Assembly (NCBI GenBank): GCA_017449675.1
Contig: JAFTFG010000027.1
Location: 57,949 to 121,948 of the forward strand
Direction: 5' to 3'
DNA length: 64,000 nt
Source of the DNA: Prevotella sp.
Lineage (GTDB): Bacteria > Bacteroidota > Bacteroidia > Bacteroidales > Bacteroidaceae
A program made the translations under genes and the position numbers. The number at the start of each line of letters is the position of its first letter. Positions within the stretch are counted from its first letter, which is position 1. A model generated the notes under the pieces. It saw only the letters and a list, made by a program, of their open reading frames with translations, was not told the origin of the DNA and searched no databases. Shown piece after piece: positions 57,468-64,000 of the stretch.

Positions 57468-58241
57468 ATGAAGAAAGCACTATTTAGTTTCGCCATCGCA
57501 GTCGTAGCAACGGCATTGGTAGCCTGCGGCAACAAACAGAAAAACAACGGTCAGTCCGTTGACAGTGTGAGCGCAGAGAAAGCAGTTACGACTGTGGCAG
57601 AAGTTGATGGAGAGCACAATGATGAAGATGCTGACGGGGACGAGCCTAGCGGCATCACGTTTATCAGAAACATCTGGGCGGACGGCATAGAGCATGGCGG
57701 AGGCAGGATTCAGATAGGACTGCGTGACATCAAGGATGACATCAACCGCTTTGCCGTGGCTTTCTGCCGTACTTATCCGTCAATTGAAACCAACAAAGAG
57801 TTGAGAGACTATTTTATCGACCCCAGCCTGTTTAAGAAAGACCTGTACAAGGTCGAGAGCAGTCCTCGTAGTGGTTATGTCCGTTGTATGATGGCGACAG
57901 AACAATTCTCACAGACAGAGGCATGCTACTGGAATCGCAAGAACGGTCATAAACTGGTGGCAATCTATATGGCTGACAACCATGAGGATGAGACGGAGAG
58001 CGAACAACTTGTCGTTTTCTTCGACTACGACCCTGCTACAGACATGATGACCGCAGAACCCGCTCTGACAAAAATGATTGAAGAGCGTGTCAAGGACTAC
58101 AGCACTTATACCGTCCAACTGCCCAAAGAAGGCAAGGACATCGAGGTTATCGGTCACATCATCGACGTGGAGAACGACTATGCAGATAACAAAATGATGA
58201 AACTCTTATGGAACGGAACAACGTTCAAATGGGGGGATTAA
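57468..58241 (+). CDS. Lipoprotein of unknown function
   Basis: The 257-residue protein has a lipoprotein signal ending ATALVACG (Cys20), an acidic low-complexity linker (about 25-60) and a globular part with WADGIEHGGGRIQIGLRDIK, FFDYDPATDMM and VENDYADNKMMKLLWNG. I do not recognise a family. It follows the repeat protein by 35 nt on the same strand and is probably co-transcribed with it. Confidence 0.68.
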   Translation: MKKALFSFAIAVVATALVACGNKQKNNGQSVDSVSAEKAVTTVAEVDGEHNDEDADGDEPSGITFIRNIWADGIEHGGGRIQIGLRDIKDDINRFAVAFCRTYPSIETNKELRDYFIDPSLFKKDLYKVESSPRSGYVRCMMATEQFSQTEACYWNRKNGHKLVAIYMADNHEDETESEQLVVFFDYDPATDMMTAEPALTKMIEERVKDYSTYTVQLPKEGKDIEVIGHIIDVENDYADNKMMKLLWNGTTFKWGD

Positions 58242-58316
58242 CAGGCAAAAAGTTACCATTTGGAACATTTTAACAACAATTTGGGAGAAGAAAGCAGGTA
58301 TTTTAAACCATTTTTT

Positions 58317-58324
58317 CGTACCTT
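58317..58324 (+). promoter_or_regulatory. Promoter -7 box before the TMEM43 gene
   Basis: TACCTTTG (about 58317-58324) leaves a leader of about 50 nt before ATG 58380. Confidence 0.55.
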
Positions 58325-58379
58325 TGCAACCAGAGACCTAAACATTAACATTAAATAACAACAAATCAGAGAAAGTATT

Positions 58380-59816
58380 ATGGCTTATCAAGAAGTGACA
58401 ACCACAGGTTATGGAACGCGCGTAGGACGCTCGTTCAAAAGTATTGGTACCGGTTTTATTCTCTTTTGTGCCGCTACAGCATTGCTGTGGTGGAATGAGG
58501 GACGTGCCGTGAAGACTGCAAAAATGCTAGAAGAGGCTGGTGGTGCCTGGGTGGAGATGCCCAACCCCGGCAAGATTGACAAAAATCTGGATGGTGAATT
58601 GGTTTGCGGTACCGCAATGGCCACCACTGAGGACTCACTGATCGACAATCAGTTTGGTGTCGGTTCCAAGGCGATTGCCTTGAAGCGCAAGGTAGAGTAT
58701 TATCAATGGGTAGAGCATTCTGAGAGCCACAGCGAGGACAAACTCGGTGGTAAGGAAGTGACGACCACGACCTATACGTATAGTCAGGAATGGGTTTCCA
58801 GTCCCGTACAGTCCAGTCAGTTCAAGGATCCTGCCTATCAGAACAAGAACATGGTACTGACCACTGTCGAGGATCAGGAACAATGGGCAGAGAACGTCAA
58901 CTTTGGTGCCTACAAACTCAACGAGAGTCTGATTCACAGTATTTCTTCTCGTGAGGCTATGGAACTGGCAATCAGCGAAAACCTGCTGACACAGTTTGAC
59001 AAGGCGACCAAGGCTGCTTACGAGCGTTTCTACGGTGTACAGCAACCTGCACAGCCCGTTCAGCCTACCCAGAATGTCGTTCTCTCTGACTCTGCAAAGG
59101 CTGTGGCCGATTCGTTGAAAGCCGTCTCAGATTCTATTCAGGCTGTTACCGACAGTATCATGAAGCATGCTGAGAACAAAAAGGACTTTGAGTATGTACA
59201 TCAGGCCGGTAACGTATTATATTATGGTAAGGTGCCCGGTTCTCCTCAAGTAGGTGATGTCCGTGTGACCTTCGAGAAGATTGTCCCTGCCAAGGTTACT
59301 GTCATGTCTGTTGTCGACGGAGACAGTTTCAAGCCTTTCAAAGCCAAGAACGGCAAACGTTTCCAGACCCTTGTGATGGGTAAGAAGACTGGTGATGAGA
59401 TTATTGAGGACGCTCAGGATGCCAACAGTATGTGGACTTGGGTATTCCGTATCCTTGGTATTTTCCTCGTAGTCACTGCTCTGAAGATGATCTTCGGTTT
59501 CCTGAGCATGATACTGAAGGTGGTTCCGTTCCTCTCCAGCATCATGGGCTTCGGTGTTGGTATCATCTGCTGGGTCATCGGTGTGGCATGGTCACTGATC
59601 GTGATTGCCCTGGCATGGCTGTTCTATCGTCCTATTCTTGCCATCTGCCTGATTGCTATCGCAGGCTTCCTGGTATGGGTATTTGCCTTCAAGGGTAAGG
59701 ACAAGTTAAAGGAGTTGGCAGCCAAGGCCTCTGCCAAGAATGCGCCACAACCCGCTGCCGTAGTTCCTACTGAGCCTGCCGCTCCGACGACTCCTACAGA
59801 CAACATAGAAGCATAA
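58380..59816 (+). CDS. TMEM43-family membrane protein
   Basis: The 478-residue protein has the TMEM43 layout: a short N-terminus, a membrane helix (about 22-40, GTGFILFCAATALLWW) followed by NEGRAVKTAKMLEEAGGAWV, a large domain with the ALKRKVEYYQWVEHSES block, then a cluster of three helices near the C-terminus (WVFRILGIFLVVTALKMIFG, FGVGIICWVIGVAWSLIVIA, PILAICLIAIAGFLVWVFAF) and a Pro/Ala tail. Human TMEM43 is an inner nuclear membrane protein; the role of the bacterial members is unknown. A Gln/Ala-rich coiled stretch (about 225-275) is inserted in the large domain. The next gene starts 2 nt after its stop. Confidence 0.88.
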   Translation: MAYQEVTTTGYGTRVGRSFKSIGTGFILFCAATALLWWNEGRAVKTAKMLEEAGGAWVEMPNPGKIDKNLDGELVCGTAMATTEDSLIDNQFGVGSKAIALKRKVEYYQWVEHSESHSEDKLGGKEVTTTTYTYSQEWVSSPVQSSQFKDPAYQNKNMVLTTVEDQEQWAENVNFGAYKLNESLIHSISSREAMELAISENLLTQFDKATKAAYERFYGVQQPAQPVQPTQNVVLSDSAKAVADSLKAVSDSIQAVTDSIMKHAENKKDFEYVHQAGNVLYYGKVPGSPQVGDVRVTFEKIVPAKVTVMSVVDGDSFKPFKAKNGKRFQTLVMGKKTGDEIIEDAQDANSMWTWVFRILGIFLVVTALKMIFGFLSMILKVVPFLSSIMGFGVGIICWVIGVAWSLIVIALAWLFYRPILAICLIAIAGFLVWVFAFKGKDKLKELAAKASAKNAPQPAAVVPTEPAAPTTPTDNIEA

Positions 59817-59818
59817 AT

Positions 59819-61723
59819 ATGAGACATCTTATTCTATCGATAATTCTGTGCCTGTGTGCCTCTGGTATACAGGCACAGAACGCTGATAACCTTACGAGAC
59901 AGAAGGTTCAGCCCATCAATATGATTCTGGACTCCGACTTCGGCAGTTCCACAGACGACCTGTTTGCCTTGATGATGCTCCATCATTATATCGATGATGG
60001 ACTGGTTGACCTGAAAGGTATCATCGTAGACCGTGAGGGTGAGAAGAATGCAGGTATCGTGGATATCTTCAACAACTACTACGGCCATCCCGACATCCCC
60101 GTAGGACTGGAGCGCAACGGTGTGAAGAACCCTCGTTGCTTTATACCTTATAACGGTATCTGCGACCTGAAGGATGCACAAGGACAGCCTCTCTTCAAGC
60201 GCACCCTCGATGCCAACAAGTTACCTGACGGCTATAAACTCTACCGTAAACTGCTCAGTAAGGCAGAAGACAACTCCATCGTAGTAGTTGCCATCGGTTT
60301 TGCCACGACCCTCTCCCAACTCTTTGAGTCCGGGGCTGACGAGTATTCCCAACTCAGCGGTCTGGAACTCTTCAAACAGAAGGTGAAGGCGGTCTATATC
60401 CAATCAGGACGTTTCGAAGCCGGCGACAGCCTCAGCGGCTATAATATGCGTGCTGCCTCCAAGCAATCAGCGATCTTCTATAGCAAACTTCCCGAGAAGG
60501 TAGACCTCATCATGTCACCCAGTAATATCGGAGACAAGATGAACTACCTGCCGCAAGACGTACTGGTAGACCTTTCTTATACGGACTGGAACCCCATCAA
60601 GGCTGTGTATACCAACTACACCTGTGATACTGGTCAGCGCATGTGGGACACCAATTGTCTGGTGAATGCCGTTTTGGGGGATAACGAATATCATCTCTCG
60701 CCTCGCGGCTGGGTGACCTTCGTTGACAAGGGGGAGATGTCGGAGATGCTCTTCAAACCAGATCCCAATGGTAATGCCCGTTACCAGATGCCTGGTGACA
60801 GTTATTACTTCCAGGAGAAACTGATGGATATCCGTCGACATAACCGTATCAACAGATATCCCTCACGTCTGACGATCGAGGCTCCCCAACCTACCCTGCT
60901 CAGCAGTGCTGCCACAGCATGGGCCAAGCCACGTATTGGACTACTCATCGACAAGTATCTGGCGACTGCCGGTAACAAACTCGATCCCGATGAGTTCCGC
61001 ACCGTCTTCCAACCCATCGGCTATTATGGCGGTAATGTAACAGCATACCGAGAGGCAGAGAAAATGGTGGTAGACTCCCTGTATACCATCATGCTCGACC
61101 GTGCCGTACGACATGGCAAGAACACCCTTACAATCATTACCGGTGCCCCTGGCAGTGGTAAGAGTACTGCAGCCCGCCAATTGAACCTGAAGAACGAAGG
61201 ACTGGTCTATGATGCTGCCCTGTCAGGTGGTACCGCACGCCTGGAGAAAGTCATCAGTCGTGCCAAGGCAAAGGGTCTCAATAAAATCACTGTGATGCTC
61301 GTCTATAATGATATTCTCACCAGTTTTACGAACTCCATCAACCGTGGCAAGAACACCAACCGTTTCTGTACGGTCGATTATATGCTACAGTCGTTTAGCG
61401 ATAACAAGGGAAAATTGGAGTGGTTACAGAAACAACATCCCGAGATTACCATCATCCCTGTGACCTGTGAGGGCAATAAAGGACCTCGTAAGATAAGCAT
61501 TGAAGAGGCGCTAAAATGGGATTATGACGTATCGGAAGAGGAAGTCAACCAAATGTTGTCGACTCTCCTTGATGTTGTCAACAGTGGTGAACTCTGGGAG
61601 CAACAACTGCCTTCTCTCGTAGGCGACCTCTCTGCTATTCCTAACCTCAGTACGAGAAATAAGAAACTCGCCAACGAGATCAACACTCGTGTAGAGGAGT
61701 TGTTGCATAACTATAGAAACTAA
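59819..61723 (+). CDS. Exported nucleoside-hydrolase-like domain fused to a P-loop (Zeta-toxin-like) kinase domain
   Basis: The 634-residue protein has a signal peptide (MRHLILSIILCLCASGIQAQ). An inosine-uridine nucleoside hydrolase-type domain spans about 30-330, with the calcium/ribose signature ILDSDFGSSTDDLFAL (Asp38, Asp40, Asp46, Asp47). The C-terminal 200 residues hold a P-loop TIITGAPGSGKSTAARQ (438-454), followed by VYDAALSGGTARLEKVISRA and VMLVYNDILTSFTNS, as in Zeta-toxin/AAA_33 kinases. Both domains in an exported protein are unexpected because the periplasm lacks ATP. It is coupled to the TMEM43 gene (2-nt gap) and to a following membrane protein (5 nt). Function unknown. Confidence 0.82.
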   Translation: MRHLILSIILCLCASGIQAQNADNLTRQKVQPINMILDSDFGSSTDDLFALMMLHHYIDDGLVDLKGIIVDREGEKNAGIVDIFNNYYGHPDIPVGLERNGVKNPRCFIPYNGICDLKDAQGQPLFKRTLDANKLPDGYKLYRKLLSKAEDNSIVVVAIGFATTLSQLFESGADEYSQLSGLELFKQKVKAVYIQSGRFEAGDSLSGYNMRAASKQSAIFYSKLPEKVDLIMSPSNIGDKMNYLPQDVLVDLSYTDWNPIKAVYTNYTCDTGQRMWDTNCLVNAVLGDNEYHLSPRGWVTFVDKGEMSEMLFKPDPNGNARYQMPGDSYYFQEKLMDIRRHNRINRYPSRLTIEAPQPTLLSSAATAWAKPRIGLLIDKYLATAGNKLDPDEFRTVFQPIGYYGGNVTAYREAEKMVVDSLYTIMLDRAVRHGKNTLTIITGAPGSGKSTAARQLNLKNEGLVYDAALSGGTARLEKVISRAKAKGLNKITVMLVYNDILTSFTNSINRGKNTNRFCTVDYMLQSFSDNKGKLEWLQKQHPEITIIPVTCEGNKGPRKISIEEALKWDYDVSEEEVNQMLSTLLDVVNSGELWEQQLPSLVGDLSAIPNLSTRNKKLANEINTRVEELLHNYRN

Positions 61724-61728
61724 ATCGG

Positions 61729-62373
61729 ATGAAACACAAAACACTATATATCACCCTTGGTGTATGTGCTATATTGGTTCTTGTAGGCTATGAGGCTTGC
61801 AAGAACCTCTTTCAACCTTTGGATAAGGATGGTATGGTATATGAGGATACCCTAAAGGCAGAGATGCTTGACGGTCCAAGCATGGAATACCAACCTACGG
61901 AGCATGACCAGAAGATGAATGTCATGATTGGTGTTAGAAACTTCGTCGACAGTGTCTATAACAAGGAAATCCGCAAAGTGGTGAATGACAAAGGAGAGCA
62001 TGGTTCTGACATTAATTTCGATGAGATGTTCGCTTCCAAGGCATGGCAAAAGACGGTCGCCGCCATCATCGACAAAGACAGGGGTATCGACGGTATTGGT
62101 TTCTTCGACCACGACTACTGGTTGATGTCGCAAGACATCGTTGAGTCGTTCTATGCCTCAGATATCAAGGTGGAGAATATCGTGACGGGGGACAATCCCT
62201 CTGCTGATGCCGTCCTTCAACTACACCGTAATGACGACATAGCCAACCTACGTCTTCATATCATCTGGGAGGATAACAGTTGGAAGGTGGATAACATGAT
62301 CGACTTCTCGCCGATGATGGGGAATAAAGCCTTTAACTACCGTGAACGAATGAAAGAATATCTGGAAGAATAA
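61729..62373 (+). CDS. Membrane-anchored protein of unknown function (DUF3828-like)
   Basis: The 214-residue protein has one N-terminal hydrophobic segment (6-22, LYITLGVCAILVLVGYEAC), which may be a signal anchor or a weak lipobox (VGYEAC). The rest is a globular domain with FVDSVYNKEIRKVV, DGIGFFDHDYWLMSQD and LRLHIIWEDNSWKVDNMID, resembling DUF3828/YbjP-type domains of small periplasmic proteins. It lies 5 nt after the nucleoside-hydrolase fusion and 5 nt before the next lipoprotein gene, so it is part of one operon. Confidence 0.68.
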   Translation: MKHKTLYITLGVCAILVLVGYEACKNLFQPLDKDGMVYEDTLKAEMLDGPSMEYQPTEHDQKMNVMIGVRNFVDSVYNKEIRKVVNDKGEHGSDINFDEMFASKAWQKTVAAIIDKDRGIDGIGFFDHDYWLMSQDIVESFYASDIKVENIVTGDNPSADAVLQLHRNDDIANLRLHIIWEDNSWKVDNMIDFSPMMGNKAFNYRERMKEYLEE

Positions 62374-62378
62374 TAACT

Positions 62379-63869
62379 ATGAAGAAACTTATAATTCTTG
62401 CCATCTGTATGATGGCTATGACCATTGGTTGTAAGAACAAAGGACAAACCGCTGACGCTGATGCCGACTCCACTGTAGTAGATAGTGTATTGGCGGAGTT
62501 GAACGACACCACTCCCCTACCCATGTTCCTCTATTATATGAATCCGCAGTATATGCAGACCGTCTACTGGACGGACATCAAGGAGCCAAAGAAAGACGAG
62601 GATAATGCCAACTACTTCAACGAGATACATACCAGTTGGTCGCTACAAGACATGTCTCGTCGCAATGCTGCAGACTATACGAAGATGCTCGTGGGTGAGA
62701 AGTGGGTAGACATCAAGTACATAGGTGAAGTCCTCAAGAACCCTGACGGCGAGGAAATGTATGGAGGAGAACTGCACAGTCGCACTTCCATTCCCTCTCC
62801 AGGACTCAAATATGCTTTAGTCAATTCGAAAGATGCCCTTAAGAAGGACTATAACTACGGTGAGTTCTATCTCATTGTCCATCAAGACTATCTCACATCC
62901 CGCAAGATGTTGAAATGTGAGTATCTGCAAAGTGAGAAGCCACTACCTCAGACCGTTATCAAGAAGATGGAGCAGAAATACAACATGAAAGCCAAGCACT
63001 CTCAACTCTGCGCTAAGATTGACGGACGCTATAGTCAGGGCTACATCCAGTTTATCGGCGAGTATAAAAATGCGCCCAAGGATAATAATCGCGACTATAA
63101 GAAAGCATTGGCACTAGAAGTGATTGTCAAGGGTGACAGCATCTTTACCGAGGAGGTCATAGGCTACTACGACGAGGAGTCAAAAACATGCACGTGGAAT
63201 GCAGACGATGGCGGCGACTACTGTTCTGTGGGCATCCATGCTGCATTCGAAGGTCCTCAAGGTCTGGAAATCTGCTATGAGCGAGGAGCCCCAGAAAGCC
63301 GTACTGTCGGAATCTGGTTCCTGCGTAACGGTGAAATCATTAATCAGCAATACGAGTGCTATCATGCGATGGTTGACGAGCAGACACCCCTCTGGAAGAA
63401 GGACATCGCCCAGATGCAGAAGTTATTCCAAAATAGTTTGAAGGGCAATAAGAATCCTTTGACTAAGTATCAGTTCCTTTATCTTGACGATGACAATGTA
63501 GAGGAGATATGGATGCGTACCGAGGATAACAGACGAGGTGCCGTCTTCACCTTCAAGGACAGGAAACCACAATTGATAGCGACGGAAGACGAGAAGTCGA
63601 CACTCACTTTTATCTCTGAGAAAGGGAAGGGATGCGTCAAGGTCACCCATGAGGAGGGCAACTTCACCTCGATGAAACTCTTTATTCTGAAAGGTAGTCA
63701 GGTGGTGGAACGCTTTGCCTTGCAGGACTTAGACGGTGAGATTACCGATGCCGAACTGAACGGTAAGACACTCACCAAATGGGAGGCTGCCGATTATCTA
63801 GACAAAACGCCATCCGAAGTATATGACACTGGTAATTATTTCATCAATATTGATAAGGAAAAGTTTTAG
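62379..63869 (+). CDS. Large lipoprotein of unknown function
   Basis: The 496-residue protein has a lipoprotein signal (MKKLIILAICMMAMTIGC, Cys18) and a short acidic stretch. The rest looks like a beta-rich globular protein: an N-terminal region (TPLPMFLYYMNPQYMQTVYW), a middle with IDGRYSQGYIQFIGEYKNAP and EEVIGYYDEESKTCTWNADD (DUF-like repeat of strand-turn-strand), and a C-terminal region (FLYLDDDNVEEIWMRTEDN) similar to integrin-alpha-like FG-GAP repeats. No family recognised. Last gene of the TMEM43 operon; an IS begins 27 nt after its stop. Confidence 0.68.
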   Translation: MKKLIILAICMMAMTIGCKNKGQTADADADSTVVDSVLAELNDTTPLPMFLYYMNPQYMQTVYWTDIKEPKKDEDNANYFNEIHTSWSLQDMSRRNAADYTKMLVGEKWVDIKYIGEVLKNPDGEEMYGGELHSRTSIPSPGLKYALVNSKDALKKDYNYGEFYLIVHQDYLTSRKMLKCEYLQSEKPLPQTVIKKMEQKYNMKAKHSQLCAKIDGRYSQGYIQFIGEYKNAPKDNNRDYKKALALEVIVKGDSIFTEEVIGYYDEESKTCTWNADDGGDYCSVGIHAAFEGPQGLEICYERGAPESRTVGIWFLRNGEIINQQYECYHAMVDEQTPLWKKDIAQMQKLFQNSLKGNKNPLTKYQFLYLDDDNVEEIWMRTEDNRRGAVFTFKDRKPQLIATEDEKSTLTFISEKGKGCVKVTHEEGNFTSMKLFILKGSQVVERFALQDLDGEITDAELNGKTLTKWEAADYLDKTPSEVYDTGNYFINIDKEKF

Positions 63870-63896
63870 TATCTTTACAACATCAAAATCAATGTT

Positions 63897-64000
63897 ATGC
63901 AAAGATACCACTTTCGCCCGTATTCACCAAATCAAATGGTTCTTTTTCCGCAAAGAATTGACAAAGACATAGCGGAGGACGATCCAGTCCGCCTGATCAG
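63897..64000 (+). mobile_element. IS1182-family transposase, N-terminal fragment
   Basis: The partial frame reads MQRYHFRPYSPNQMVLFPQR, then IDKDIAEDDPVRLI. This is the usual N-terminus of IS1182/IS5-group transposases (NQ-x-LFP ... IPEDHPVR). The gene continues off the right edge, so intactness cannot be judged. The terminal inverted repeat would lie between 63870 and 63896. It directly abuts the TMEM43 operon. Confidence 0.82.

Overview
The window looks like a chromosomal segment of a Bacteroidota bacterium, most likely a member of the Prevotellaceae. Nearly every transcription unit has the Bacteroidota promoter box TAnnTTTG (mostly TACCTTTG or TATCTTTG) a short distance before the start. 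The gene content also fits: type III glutamine synthetase, a PurF-like protein starting MGGFFG, the sigma54 activator/LptE/TPR/SecG operon, DUF4143 ATPases, TMEM43, and large MG2-domain surface proteins. This placement is inferred from family knowledge, not from a search.

Left part (1-9.4 kb): a truncated Nif3-like gene, a PurF paralogue lacking the N-terminal cysteine nucleophile, and a membrane protein/membrane-anchored AAA ATPase pair. These are followed by a patchwork of accessory genes: a DUF4143 ATPase, a DUF1848 gene with a short methyltransferase, a RhuM-PLD protein and a phosphoribosyltransferase. Several sit between direct repeats, and two of the units share a near-identical 50-bp promoter segment.

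Middle housekeeping part (9.6-32.4 kb): AldA-type aldehyde dehydrogenase; a FetAB-like ABC pair with a NUC1 nuclease lipoprotein; agmatine deiminase and N-carbamoylputrescine amidase (putrescine from agmatine) on either side of an outer-membrane protein gene; a DMT transporter; glutamine synthetase III; a VanY-type peptidase; a cobalamin riboswitch with no recognisable target gene; serine acetyltransferase; an AmpG-like permease with a three-domain GT2/GalT-like/SpoIID protein; RlmN; PdxA; and the sigma54 regulator-LptE-TPR-SecG operon ending beside tRNA-His.

Defence island (32.5-40.4 kb): next to tRNA-His lies a minus-strand operon of Fic, GIY-YIG, a 1517-residue restriction-modification polypeptide and a YhcG/DUF1016 nuclease, then gene debris. 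The large protein combines a PD-(D/E)XK nuclease, an N6-adenine methylase, two specificity regions and a C-terminal S24 (LexA/UmuD) autoprotease. It keeps a UmuD-like Cys-Gly site ahead of the Ser-Lys dyad. This is the best candidate here for an undescribed system: a restriction enzyme that may sense DNA damage directly.

Right part (40.4-64 kb): a complete tripartite efflux system (TolC, HlyD, twin ABC ATPase, two ABC-2 permeases) with a divergent AraC regulator; an ECF sigma/anti-sigma-like pair with two paralogous MG2 proteins; a nucleotidyltransferase-like gene; a low-molecular-weight tyrosine phosphatase with a TPR-AraC membrane regulator; and a run of exported proteins including a TMEM43 homologue and an exported nucleoside hydrolase fused to a P-loop kinase domain. 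The window ends in the first codons of an IS1182-like transposase.
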